Shown: positions 39,557-49,035 of the stretch, in pieces | How the letters are laid out: each line of letters opens with the position of its first letter | How positions within the stretch are numbered: the stretch's first letter is position 1 | Source: an uncultured Prevotella sp. | GTDB taxonomy: Bacteria > Bacteroidota > Bacteroidia > Bacteroidales > Bacteroidaceae | Length of the DNA stretch: 56,144 nt | Direction: 5' to 3' | NCBI GenBank assembly: GCA_905233985.1 | Contig: CAJOFA010000011.1 | Location: forward strand, 1-56,144 | The notes under the pieces: generated by a model | What the model was told of the DNA's origin: nothing | Seen by the model: the letters and a program-made list of their open reading frames with translations, nothing else | Databases searched by the model: none | Made by a program: the position numbers and the translations under genes

Positions 39557-40435
39557 ATGAAATTAGACGGACGTCGCCAGAGCGACAATGTGGACGACCG
39601 CCGGCGTATGGGCGGTGGTGCCAAGTTAGGTATAGGCGGTGGTATCGGTGCCATCCTCTTAGCCGCAGTCATCGGCTATTTCTCGGGAGGTACTGAGGGC
39701 GCCCTCAATGCCGTAGTCAACGAAGTGAGCAACTCAAAGAATCAGACCACTGTGGACAACCAACGCGAGTTTACGCAGGAGGAACAGGAACTTGCTACCT
39801 TCAGTAGCCAGATTCTCGGCGGCACGGAGGACGTGTGGGGACAGATTTTCAAAGAGCAGGGATGGGGCGAATACAAGAAACCCGTTATGGTGCTCTATAC
39901 TGACGGTGTTCAGACCGCCTGCGGTACAGGCTCAGCACAGATGGGTCCGTTCTACTGCTCAGGTGACGAGAAACTGTATATTGACCTGTCGTTCTTCACG
40001 CAGATGAAGAAGCAGCTGGGTGCCGATGGCGACTTTGCCTACGCCTATGTTATTGCCCATGAAGTGGGCCACCATGTAGAATACCTGACAGGTACGTTGC
40101 AGAAAGCCCATCAGCAGATGCAGCGCCTATCAGAGGCTGAGGCAAACAAAATCAGCGTGCGCTTGGAGTTGCTGGCCGACTTCTATGCAGGCGTATGGGC
40201 GCATCATGACAACAAACGCTTCGGTTCCTTGGAGGACGGCGATATTGAGGAGGCCATCGACTGCGCCCAGAAGATAGGCGACGACTATCTGCAGAAGAAA
40301 GCCCGTGGCTACACTACGCCAGAGTCGTTCAATCACGGCACATCCAAGCAGCGCATGAAGTGGTTTAAGCTTGGTTTGCAGACGGGTGATGTATCAAAAG
40401 GCACCACATTCCAGTGCTCCGACGCAGAGCTGTAA
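39557..40435 (+). CDS. YpfJ-type neutral zinc metallopeptidase
   Basis: 292 residues from ATG 39557 (MKLDGRRQSDNVDDRR, the usual start of the family). One transmembrane helix (about 24-46, rich in Gly and Ile). The zinc site is YVIAHEVGHHVEY (HExxH), with the third ligand likely the Glu in LELLADFYAGVWA. The family's GSAQMGPFYCSGDEKLYID block is present. Such proteins are membrane-anchored with the catalytic part probably outside the cytoplasm; substrates are not known. The frame continues upstream into the type H repeat, but promoter position rules that out as coding. Confidence 0.92.
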   Translation: MKLDGRRQSDNVDDRRRMGGGAKLGIGGGIGAILLAAVIGYFSGGTEGALNAVVNEVSNSKNQTTVDNQREFTQEEQELATFSSQILGGTEDVWGQIFKEQGWGEYKKPVMVLYTDGVQTACGTGSAQMGPFYCSGDEKLYIDLSFFTQMKKQLGADGDFAYAYVIAHEVGHHVEYLTGTLQKAHQQMQRLSEAEANKISVRLELLADFYAGVWAHHDNKRFGSLEDGDIEEAIDCAQKIGDDYLQKKARGYTTPESFNHGTSKQRMKWFKLGLQTGDVSKGTTFQCSDAEL

Positions 40436-40466
40436 GCTTCCTTTCCCCGCTGGCTCGAAAATCAAA

Positions 40467-40511
40467 AAATGAGCATATTTCGTAATAAATTAGCGAAAAA
40501 TTTGCTCATTT
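40467..40511. terminator. Hairpin between metallopeptidase and adhesin genes
   Basis: AAATGAGCATATTTCG (40467-40482) pairs imperfectly with CGAAAAATTTGCTCATTT (40494-40511). It probably ends the metallopeptidase transcript. Its right arm contains the -33 box of the next promoter. Confidence 0.5.
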
Positions 40512-40532
40512 CATTTGAATTTGCTATTTTTG
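40501..40532 (+). promoter_or_regulatory. Promoter of the 1832-residue adhesin-like gene
   Basis: TTTG (40501-40504), 20 bp, TATTTTTG (40525-40532): full consensus, 63 bp before the ATG at 40596. Confidence 0.8.
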
Positions 40533-40595
40533 TAGCCAGTTTTGCGAAGAAATCGCACTAATTTATTATATTTATTAACTAACATTTTAACACTT

Positions 40596-43500
40596 ATGAG
40601 TAAAAGAATTACATCTTTTTTGGTCGTAGCTGTAGCATTGCTACTGGCTATGCCTGCTCAGGCTCAGCTTGCTAAGAAGCGGGCAAAGGCACCAACTATG
40701 GTGCTGAAGTCTGGTCCTATCAAGCCTGATGCCCTGAAAAAAGACCGAGTCGCAATTATGAAGGCCAAGGCCCAGCAGAATGAGGGTCAGGCATTTCGTG
40801 GTAATGCGGAGTCATGGAAAATGATGACTGTTTTAGATGTTGCGGAACAGGTTCAGCAACAGAGAGATGGTCTTGAGAAACTGATGGAACAGAATCTCAA
40901 TTCTCCTGTTGCGTACAATTCTATCGATCATCGTCAAGGTACCAAGGTAAACCGCGGTATAGCTTCACGCAATGTCAATTTCAATACGGCTTCAGCTCCT
41001 AGTCGTAGAGCTTCTAACCGTGCTGAGGTTGTTGATGCTCACGGTATGATAACTTCTCCTGCTGAGGGCGAGAGCAAATTTTATACTCGTTCTGGTTTTG
41101 GCTATTATGTCCAAAACCAGCAGCTTTATTATGCTGAGCAGGAAGGTAATACTGAGATTGTAGAGACTACCGACGGCGTTGTCTATATCAAGAACTTTAT
41201 TTCTAATGTTTCTAGCGGTGCTTGGGTTAAGGGTACCAAGTCTGGTAATACCATTACCATTCCTGCTGGGCAGGTTATTACCTACAACACTACTTATGAC
41301 TATGGTCTGTACATTGCTAAGTGTACTTATGTAGAAGGAACAGGCTGGAGTGAAGTTGATGGCGACATCACACTGACAGTTGATGGCAACACGATATCTT
41401 TGGATGGCACTGATGCCGACAATCCCGTTGCTTGTTTCTGGACAGATGATTTCACATTCTCAGGCTATGGTGACTATGAGACCGTATTCACCTATGATCC
41501 AACTTATGTAGCTCCTGAGCTCATTGAGCTTCCTGAGGGCGCTACTGTAGAGACTTGGTATCAGGAGCAGACTGTTGCTAGTAATACAGGTGACAATGAC
41601 GGCTTTACTAAGGTTGCCTTTGTAGGTAATGAGGTTTACCTCAGCGGCATCTTCGCTTCTTTCCCCGACTCATGGATTAAGGGTACAATCGATGGTACTA
41701 CTGTTACATTTAGTGGCTTGCAGTTCATTGGTGAATATAGCGGATACAATATCTTTGCTATAGGTACTGACGGCGATGGTCTGGTGGACTTCCAGATGAC
41801 ATACGATGCTGATGCAAAGAAGCTGACTTCCGTTAACGATTTGTTGGCGAATGCCAAAGAAGATGCCATCTACTATTTGGAGTGGTATAAAAATATCGTC
41901 ATTACCAAGGATGCTCCTGCTGAGGCTGAGGCTACTACTGGTGCCAATGTTGACGCAGTGCCTTACAGCAATCCTCTGGCTACTGAAACAGATTTTGCTG
42001 ACTTTGGTATTCTCGATAGTAATAAGGATGGTTATACATGGCAATTTAGTTCAGACTATGGTGCTTATTACAGCTTCAACAGCTCAAACAATGCCAATGA
42101 CTGGCTGATTTCTCCCGCCATCAAGTTAGAGGCAGGCAAGAAGTATCATTTTGCTATTGACGCCGCAACTGCATCAACTTCTTATCCCGAGAAATTCGAG
42201 GTGAAGATTGGTACAGAGCCCAAGGCTTCTGCACTGACACAGACCGTACTCGAAGAGGTTGAGCTTGCTTCAAAGGAATATGTGACTTATGAGAACGAAC
42301 TGGTTACCGTCACAGAGACCGGTTACTATCATTTCGGTATCCATGCTACCAGTGATGCTGACGAGTGGAGACTGATGGTTAAGAACTTCCTTGTTGAGGC
42401 TGGTGTTGAGGCTGACGCTCCTGCTGCTGTAACAGACCTCGCTCTTACTCAGACTCCTAACAAACTCGAGGCTGTTGTTTCCTTCAAGGCTCCTACCAAG
42501 ACTTCTGGCGGTGCAGACCTGACAGATCTTACCAAGATTGAAATTCTCCGTGACGGTCAGCTCATCAAGACCTTCGACGGCACTGCCGCTGCTCCTCTGA
42601 TGGCGGACGCTGCTGCCAGCGCTTCTTGGGTTGCTGCCGATCAGGGTTATGAGAATGCACAAGCTGTTTCAAGCTTCACTATCGGTGCTGGCGTTTCTGC
42701 TGCTTTGGCTGATGGTGGAAACAGCAATTCTCCGAAGTACTACACAAGTGGTGATGCTCTCCGTATGTACGGTAATAACACAATGACCCTGTCTGGTGCT
42801 ACCATGACGAAGGTCGTGTTCACACTGACTGGCAATGATAACCAGAAACTGTTGACTGCAAATGTTGGCGAGTATGCTCTTGATGGCAGTGTAGGTACTT
42901 GGACAGGTTCTGCAAGTGAAATTGTCTTTACCGTTCCTAGTGGTAGTGGTAATCAGGCTCGTATCCAGAAGATTGAAATCTGGACCGAGGGTGGCGGTTC
43001 TACCACAACTGGCCTGACTCCTGGTGCTGAATACAGCTATACTGACGCTGAGGGTCTGACCATCGGTACTCACGTTTATCAGGTAATTCCTTATAACGCT
43101 GCTGGTATTGGTGTCAAGAGTGAGGAGAAGAGCATCTTCCTCTCTGTTGCTTTGGAAGTTCCTTATACCTTCGACTTCTCACAGAATCTGCTGGATCAGT
43201 TTGCTGTCATCGATAACAATGCTGATGGTAAGACATGGATATGGAGTTCTGCTAATGGTGCTTACTATGGCTACAGTTCTGCCAACGCTGCTGATGACTA
43301 TCTGATTACCATGCCGTTCAACCTGAAGGCAGGTAAGAGCTATAACGTTATCATCAATGCCAAGAATTCAGGTTCTTATCCTGAGAAGTTCGAAGTGAAG
43401 GCTGGTAAGGAGGCTACTGTTGACGGCTTGACAGAAACCGTTATTGCTGCTACGGAGATGACGACTGGTGAGTTCGATGACTATGAGGGTACATTCGCAC

Positions 43501-46094
43501 CCGCAGAGGACGGACAGTATTACATCGCCATCCACGCAACCTCTGATGCTGATATGTTTAACCTCTGTGTAAAGACACTGACTGTTGAGCTTGCTCCCGA
43601 GCCCACTGCTCCTGCTGCCATCGCTGATTTCACTGCTGAACCTGGTGCTGAGGGTGCATTGGAGGCTAATCTTGCCTTCACCACTCCTACGAAGGCTATC
43701 GACGGCTCTGCCCTGACTGGCACTGTTGATGTAAAGGTTTACCGCGACAACGAGCTGGTGAACACCCTGACAGGTTTGGCTACTGGTTCTGCTCAGACTT
43801 GGAAAGATACAGAAGTTGAGGGTGGAAGCCATACCTACTTTGTCATTGCTGCCAACGCTTCTGGCGACGGTATGAAGTCTGAGAAGATCAGCGCCTTCAT
43901 CGGTGAGGATGAGATTGGTGAGGTAAGCGGTATTAAGATTACTGGATCTACTCCTACCACTATCAGCCTTGCATGGGATGAGGTAGAAGGTGTTAACGGT
44001 GGCTATGTTAATACGGAAAATGTGAAGTATGCTGTAGTAAGCACGCACGTTGAAGTGTACTGGATCTGGGAGTATCTGGTTGTCGACGATATCATTGGTA
44101 CGGTTACTGGCGCTACTTCCGGTACGTTCGATTATCCTGTTGACGAAGGTTCTCAGGGCTTCACGTATTTCGGCGTAGTAGCCGTCACGGACGATGCTCA
44201 GATTCCTGCTGCAGGTGATGAATATGCTGGTGGTTACTCAAGTGCTCTGGTAGGTACTCCTTATGCGATGCCGTTCCTGGAGAGCTTCACGGGTGGAACT
44301 ACCACTTATGGCATTTGGGGAATTGGCGGTTGCGAGACAGCCTATGCACTCTTTGATACCGATGCTTCTGATGATGACTACGCTGTAGTAATTACCACCT
44401 ATGATAACCCGGGTGAGGCAAGGTTGGAGTCAGGCAGAATTAAGGTTGAAGGTGCTAATCCCACCTTACTCTTCGATGCCAAGGCTTCTGGTCTTACCTC
44501 TGGTAAGGTTTATGCAAGCATTGACGATGCTGAGTGGACCGTTATCGCAACAGTTGATGTCACAGATGAATATCAGACTGTGAAGGTTCCTTTGACCAAT
44601 GCTAAGGGTCAGCGCTTCACACGTATTGCATTTGGTGCAGATGTGACCGATCCTTCTGTGCCTGTTGATCAGGATGCTCAGGGCAATTACATCTGGGAGT
44701 GGCACGATGCTCTGTGGATTGACAACATCAAGGTGGTTGACCTCTATGAGTACAACCTCACTGCTGCTGTGAAGACTAAGGCTACGGTTACAGCCGGTCA
44801 GTCTGTTCCTGTCACTGCTACGATTACAAACGAGGGTGAGTTTGCTGCTTCCGGTTACACCGTGAAGATTACTGCCGGTGAGAAGGAAATCTTCAATGAA
44901 ACTTTCAATGATGAGCTTGCTCCGTTCACCAAGAAGGAAGTTGAGGCTGACTTCGCTACGACCGTCTTCGACGAGGCTGGCGACGTGACCATCAAGGTTG
45001 AAGTTGAATTCGAGAACGAGTTGAATCCTGACGATAACACAGCTGAGACGCTGATTACCATCAAGGAGCCCACCGTTCCTGCTCCCGCTGGTCTGACCGC
45101 TACCGATAACGGTGTTGACGGTGTTGACCTTTCATGGAGTATGCCTGCTGAGGCTCGTGCAGCCGCTGCTGAGACCGAGGACTTTGACGATCAAGCTTCC
45201 TTCCCCGAGTTCGATCTCGGTGGTATCACGGCCGATGAGCACAACGGTGCACTTGCTGACTGGACGCTGTACGACGGAAATGGTATCACTACCTACGGCT
45301 TCAATGGTATAACGTTCCCGAACTCATACCAGCCCATGGCATTCATTCCGTTCAACCCGTCATCAAGTCAGCTGTCTGCAGACCTGAGCGCAAACTATGC
45401 ACCTCATAGCGGTAGTCAGTTCATGATGTCATTCTGCCCGGTTGATGAGAACGGCAATGCACCTGCTACTGACCACTGGATGATTTCACCCTCACTGAGC
45501 GGTGATGCCCAGACTATCAGCTTCTATGCACGTGCTATTACTGACCAGTATGGTGCTGAGACGTTCGAGATTCTCGCTTCTTCTACTGACAACCAGCCTT
45601 CAAGCTTCACAGTTGTAAGCAGCGAATCTACTGCTGCAACGGATTGGGTTGAGTTCACTGCAGACCTGCCCGCAGGTACGAAGTACTTCGCTATCCGCCA
45701 TACTTCTACTGACGTCTTCGGTCTGATGATTGACGATGTCACCTTCGCTGCCGGTGAAGGTGCTCCGCTTGTTCCTGTAAACTACAACGTTTACTACGAG
45801 CAGGGCAAGCTGGCTACCGTCAACGCTGATGTAACGACCTACACGGCTAAGGCTGATCAGATTGGTGTCGGTGAGCACGTCTTCTCTGTAACTGCAGTCT
45901 ATGCAGGTGGTGTTGAGTCGAAGCCCATCTCTGCTACTGTTGACGTGATTACGAACATCAACCAGATTGCTGTAAACGGCCAGCCCGTTGATGTCTATAC
46001 GCTCGATGGTAAGCTCGTACGCAGCCAGGTTACAAGCCTTGCTGGTCTGAAGGGCCTCTACATCATCAATGGCAAGAAGGTCATGATTAAGTGA
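40596..46094 (+). CDS. Giant secreted adhesin-like protein with anchor-J and FnIII domains
   Basis: 1832 residues from ATG 40596, where a signal peptide begins (MSKRITSFLVVAVALLLAM, cleavage near PAQAQ). After a 330-residue beta-rich start come two copies of a cleaved-adhesin/choice-of-anchor J module (DSNKDGYTWQFSSDYGAYY ... NDWLISPAIKL and DNNADGKTWIWSSANGAYY ... DDYLITMPFNL), each followed by a fibronectin type III-like domain. A third, diverged module and a CARDB-like domain follow (SVPVTATITNEGEFAASGY), then a fourth module (DHWMISPSL). The C-terminal tail is YTLDGKLV ... GLYIINGKKVMIK, Por-like. The first FnIII is split by about 140 residues of unrelated beta-rich sequence. Codon use is T-rich compared with neighbours. 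It is probably cell-surface; the ligand is unknown. Confidence 0.85.
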   Translation: MSKRITSFLVVAVALLLAMPAQAQLAKKRAKAPTMVLKSGPIKPDALKKDRVAIMKAKAQQNEGQAFRGNAESWKMMTVLDVAEQVQQQRDGLEKLMEQNLNSPVAYNSIDHRQGTKVNRGIASRNVNFNTASAPSRRASNRAEVVDAHGMITSPAEGESKFYTRSGFGYYVQNQQLYYAEQEGNTEIVETTDGVVYIKNFISNVSSGAWVKGTKSGNTITIPAGQVITYNTTYDYGLYIAKCTYVEGTGWSEVDGDITLTVDGNTISLDGTDADNPVACFWTDDFTFSGYGDYETVFTYDPTYVAPELIELPEGATVETWYQEQTVASNTGDNDGFTKVAFVGNEVYLSGIFASFPDSWIKGTIDGTTVTFSGLQFIGEYSGYNIFAIGTDGDGLVDFQMTYDADAKKLTSVNDLLANAKEDAIYYLEWYKNIVITKDAPAEAEATTGANVDAVPYSNPLATETDFADFGILDSNKDGYTWQFSSDYGAYYSFNSSNNANDWLISPAIKLEAGKKYHFAIDAATASTSYPEKFEVKIGTEPKASALTQTVLEEVELASKEYVTYENELVTVTETGYYHFGIHATSDADEWRLMVKNFLVEAGVEADAPAAVTDLALTQTPNKLEAVVSFKAPTKTSGGADLTDLTKIEILRDGQLIKTFDGTAAAPLMADAAASASWVAADQGYENAQAVSSFTIGAGVSAALADGGNSNSPKYYTSGDALRMYGNNTMTLSGATMTKVVFTLTGNDNQKLLTANVGEYALDGSVGTWTGSASEIVFTVPSGSGNQARIQKIEIWTEGGGSTTTGLTPGAEYSYTDAEGLTIGTHVYQVIPYNAAGIGVKSEEKSIFLSVALEVPYTFDFSQNLLDQFAVIDNNADGKTWIWSSANGAYYGYSSANAADDYLITMPFNLKAGKSYNVIINAKNSGSYPEKFEVKAGKEATVDGLTETVIAATEMTTGEFDDYEGTFAPAEDGQYYIAIHATSDADMFNLCVKTLTVELAPEPTAPAAIADFTAEPGAEGALEANLAFTTPTKAIDGSALTGTVDVKVYRDNELVNTLTGLATGSAQTWKDTEVEGGSHTYFVIAANASGDGMKSEKISAFIGEDEIGEVSGIKITGSTPTTISLAWDEVEGVNGGYVNTENVKYAVVSTHVEVYWIWEYLVVDDIIGTVTGATSGTFDYPVDEGSQGFTYFGVVAVTDDAQIPAAGDEYAGGYSSALVGTPYAMPFLESFTGGTTTYGIWGIGGCETAYALFDTDASDDDYAVVITTYDNPGEARLESGRIKVEGANPTLLFDAKASGLTSGKVYASIDDAEWTVIATVDVTDEYQTVKVPLTNAKGQRFTRIAFGADVTDPSVPVDQDAQGNYIWEWHDALWIDNIKVVDLYEYNLTAAVKTKATVTAGQSVPVTATITNEGEFAASGYTVKITAGEKEIFNETFNDELAPFTKKEVEADFATTVFDEAGDVTIKVEVEFENELNPDDNTAETLITIKEPTVPAPAGLTATDNGVDGVDLSWSMPAEARAAAAETEDFDDQASFPEFDLGGITADEHNGALADWTLYDGNGITTYGFNGITFPNSYQPMAFIPFNPSSSQLSADLSANYAPHSGSQFMMSFCPVDENGNAPATDHWMISPSLSGDAQTISFYARAITDQYGAETFEILASSTDNQPSSFTVVSSESTAATDWVEFTADLPAGTKYFAIRHTSTDVFGLMIDDVTFAAGEGAPLVPVNYNVYYEQGKLATVNADVTTYTAKADQIGVGEHVFSVTAVYAGGVESKPISATVDVITNINQIAVNGQPVDVYTLDGKLVRSQVTSLAGLKGLYIINGKKVMIK

Positions 46095-46127
46095 GTGAAG
46101 ACTCAAGCTTGCTTGGATATTTGAAAG

Positions 46128-46163
46128 AGAAGTGCAGCTACATGGCTGCACTTCTTTTTTTTT
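46128..46163 (+). terminator. Intrinsic terminator of the adhesin gene
   Basis: AGAAGTGCAGC (46128-46138), 6-nt loop, GCTGCACTTCT (46145-46155), then a run of T to 46163. Confidence 0.93.
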
Positions 46164-46170
46164 GTAAACA

Positions 46171-46202
46171 TTTGGCTGTTTGGAGAATTTATCGTACCTT
46201 TG
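46171..46202 (+). promoter_or_regulatory. Promoter of the C10 protease gene
   Basis: TTTG (46171-46174), 20 bp, TACCTTTG (46195-46202): full consensus. The leader is about 60 nt to the ATG at 46269. Confidence 0.88.
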
Positions 46203-46268
46203 CACGCGCATATAAAACGAATAAGCATACAATCAAACGAAAACCATCAAATACAACGTAGATTTTTC

Positions 46269-48785
46269 ATGAAAAAGAATCGATTATTTCTTATTGCCGT
46301 AACGTGCCTGGTGGCGCTGACGGCGTGGGCAGGTCCACGTACGCCTGAGCAGATGAAGGCCGCTGCAGCCAAGGCCATTAACAAACAGCGTGCCGGCAAG
46401 CGCATGGCACCCAAGAAGGCCAGTGAGCTGCAAACCCTGAAAGCTACAGCAACCTATCAGATTATTGGTCAGGAGCAGGGCGGCTTTGCCGTCATCAGCA
46501 CCGACGACCTTGTACCCGAAGTGCTCGGTATCTCGATGTCGAAATACAACAACGAGAACGCAAACTTCAAGTGGTGGCTTGAGGCCGTAGAAGGCGCTGT
46601 GCAGTATGCTGTTGCCAACAACGTGCCACTGACGACCACCAAGCCCGACCCGACGAAATATCCCGAGTCAGTGGCTCCCATGCTGACCACATTCTGGGAT
46701 CAGCTGGAACCCTACAATCGTCTGTGCCCCATCTCCAGTGGTGGCGACCGCTGCTACACGGGTTGTGTGGCTACGGCTATGGCGCAGGTGCTCAACTATC
46801 ACCAGACCCCGGAGCACGGCATCGGTACACGTACCATCTACTATCCGCAGTACAATCCCTCGGGCACGGCTGTCACGGCTAACTTTGAGGAAGACTACTA
46901 CGACTGGGATAATATGCTTGATAGTTACGACTACGGTAACTACAATGAGGCAGAAGCTATGGCCGTCGCCGTGCTGATGCGCGACTGTGGTGTGGCTGCC
47001 GACATGCAGTATGGCGGCTATGCAGAAGCTGGAAGTGGTGCCTATTCGCAGGATGCAGCCGAAGGTCTGCGCACCTACTTTGGTATTGCCGATGCTGAGT
47101 GCTTAGAGCGCGACAACTATTCAGAGCCCGCATGGATGGACATTGTCTATAAGGAATTGAGCGAGAACGGCCCGTGCTACTATGGCGGTGCCAGCTGGTC
47201 GAGCGGTGGCCATGCCTTTGTGCTCCACGGCTATAATGAAGAGGGTATGGTTTATGTCAACTGGGGATGGAGCGGTGACGACGACGGTTACTATGACATT
47301 GCCCTGCTGAACCCTGGCTACTATCAGTTCCACATGGGACAGGACATGATTATCGGTGTGAAGGGTGCGCCCCGCACGCTCACTGAGGAGACCGTCGAGC
47401 TGGCTGAGGCCGGTACGCTGAATGCCCAGTTAGGTGATGACATGATTGGTACCATTGGCAAACTGACTGTGACGGGTGACATCAACTCTACCGACCTGCT
47501 GCAAATCCGTAAGTTTGCCGGTATTGACCAGAACGGCGAGAGACTGAAGGGCTATCTGTCTGAGCTTGACCTGTCGGGCGCACGCATTGTGGCTGGCGGT
47601 GAGGCTTATCTCATCGAAGGCAGCAAACAATATGTGACGGCCGACGATGAGCTGACTGCCAAGGCATTCTATGGCTGCCGTCAGTTGAAGACACTCAAGT
47701 TGCCGGCTGGCATCAAGCACTTCGGCGACGGTGCACTGGGTCTTTGCCCGATGTTAGGCACCATCGAGATGGGCGAGATTGCTGCTGACGCCGACTTCAC
47801 GATTGAAGAGGGTGTTGTATGGAACCTTGATAAGACGGAGATTATCTCTGTGTTGCCCAACACTAGCGGCGAGCTGAACATTCCGAAGGGAACAGTGAAC
47901 CTGCACGACTATGCGCTGGCTGGCTGTCTGCGCTTGACGAAGGTATTGGTGCCTTCAAGTGTGGAGAAGATTGGTCGTGAAGGTTTCCGCTCCTGCGGTG
48001 GACTGTCGGAGATTCGCATGACTGTGAAAGAAGCTCCCGAACTGGGCGGTGCCGATGTATTTGCCGGTGTCAATACGTCGAGTTCTTGTAAGCTCTATGT
48101 TCCCAGCGGCAGCAAGACCAAGTATGCACAGAAAGCCCAGTGGAGCGCATTTGTAGGCGAGAACCACGACAATATCATCGAGTACGGTACGACTGTGAAG
48201 GTCCGCAACACCATCCGTAAATATGGTGAGAATAACCCGCAGTTTGTTTATACTGTTTATGGCGATCCCCTCGTCAGCGGAGAGCCTGTTCTTACTTGTG
48301 AGGCCACACCGACTTCTCCCGCCGGTAAGTATCCCATCATTATCAGCGCTGGTACTATCACTGACGAGACTGTCGAATTCGAGGATGGTTACCTGGTTGT
48401 GCAGAGGGTAGATGCTACGGCTACAGTCGTGGATGCCACACGCGAGGAGGGACAGCCGAATCCTGAGTTCACACTGACCTTCGAGGGACTGGTCAACAAC
48501 GACGAGGTTCCCGTTTGGATTGAGGAGCCTGTCTTCTTCTGCGAGGCTGACGAGAACTCACCTGCCGGCACCTATCCCATCACTGTTGTGAGTGCCAGTG
48601 CCGAGAGCTACAAGTTTACCTTCGTAGCGGGTACGCTGACCGTCACAGAGTCAACGGGTATCAGCATTGTCAATACCTCTCGTGAGGAAGAGACTGCTGA
48701 GTACTTTACACTCGATGGCCGTCGTGTCAAGAACCCCACAAAGGGTGTCTATATTTATAAGGGACGTAAGGTCGTGATTAAGTAG
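46269..48785 (+). CDS. C10-family (streptopain-like) cysteine protease
   Basis: 838 residues from ATG 46269 (MKKNRLFLIAVTCLVALTAW signal; cleavage near 22). A propeptide-like region (about 25-140) precedes the catalytic domain. CYTGCVATAMAQVLNYH carries the nucleophile Cys 166; SGGHAFVLHGY carries His 315; NWGWSG (331-336) is the usual Trp-rich motif. A leucine-rich, BspA-like region follows (about 440-640), then two MBG-type beta domains (about 655-800), and a Por-like tail (YFTLDGRRVKN, GVYIYKGRKVVIK). C10 proteases are secreted, self-processed and attack host or food proteins. With the adhesin upstream it forms a pair of large exported proteins, but each has its own promoter. Confidence 0.92.
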   Translation: MKKNRLFLIAVTCLVALTAWAGPRTPEQMKAAAAKAINKQRAGKRMAPKKASELQTLKATATYQIIGQEQGGFAVISTDDLVPEVLGISMSKYNNENANFKWWLEAVEGAVQYAVANNVPLTTTKPDPTKYPESVAPMLTTFWDQLEPYNRLCPISSGGDRCYTGCVATAMAQVLNYHQTPEHGIGTRTIYYPQYNPSGTAVTANFEEDYYDWDNMLDSYDYGNYNEAEAMAVAVLMRDCGVAADMQYGGYAEAGSGAYSQDAAEGLRTYFGIADAECLERDNYSEPAWMDIVYKELSENGPCYYGGASWSSGGHAFVLHGYNEEGMVYVNWGWSGDDDGYYDIALLNPGYYQFHMGQDMIIGVKGAPRTLTEETVELAEAGTLNAQLGDDMIGTIGKLTVTGDINSTDLLQIRKFAGIDQNGERLKGYLSELDLSGARIVAGGEAYLIEGSKQYVTADDELTAKAFYGCRQLKTLKLPAGIKHFGDGALGLCPMLGTIEMGEIAADADFTIEEGVVWNLDKTEIISVLPNTSGELNIPKGTVNLHDYALAGCLRLTKVLVPSSVEKIGREGFRSCGGLSEIRMTVKEAPELGGADVFAGVNTSSSCKLYVPSGSKTKYAQKAQWSAFVGENHDNIIEYGTTVKVRNTIRKYGENNPQFVYTVYGDPLVSGEPVLTCEATPTSPAGKYPIIISAGTITDETVEFEDGYLVVQRVDATATVVDATREEGQPNPEFTLTFEGLVNNDEVPVWIEEPVFFCEADENSPAGTYPITVVSASAESYKFTFVAGTLTVTESTGISIVNTSREEETAEYFTLDGRRVKNPTKGVYIYKGRKVVIK

Positions 48786-48840
48786 AGCCTCCCCCCAAAG
48801 AAGGTGTGTCAAAATAGAAAAGAATGATTCCTGTGATAGT

Positions 48841-48906
48841 AAATTCAGTGAATTTGCGAACCAAATTCACTGTAATTGCTGACCAAATTCAGTGAATTTG
48901 CAGACC
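48841..48906. repeat. Three 22-bp tandem palindromic repeats
   Basis: AAATTCAGTGAATTTGC plus GAACC (48841-48862), a diverged copy (48863-48884) and AAATTCAGTGAATTTGC plus AGACC (48885-48906). Each unit has the palindrome AAATTCA-G-TGAATTT. They lie between convergent genes, before the shared terminator. Confidence 0.85.
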
Positions 48907-48947
48907 AAGAGATTATCACTTTCATTTAGACACGCCATCATCTAAAT

Positions 48948-48983
48948 AATAAAGCCTCCGTGCAACTGCACGGAGGCTTTATT
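48948..48983. terminator. Bidirectional terminator between the protease gene and alaS
   Basis: AATAAAGCCTCCGTGCA (48948-48964), loop AC, and TGCACGGAGGCTTTATT (48967-48983): a perfect 17-bp stem with A and T ends, good in both directions. Confidence 0.93.
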
Positions 48984-49035
48984 CTACTTATGCGGTATGT
49001 AAGCGTTACTTATATGGCACCTAATTCATGCTTCT

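Noticed and set aside
48841..48906. CRISPR array
   Set aside because: Three contiguous 22-bp units with no spacers and no cas genes.
48948..48983. tRNA-like structure
   Set aside because: A single perfect stem with a 2-nt loop is a terminator.
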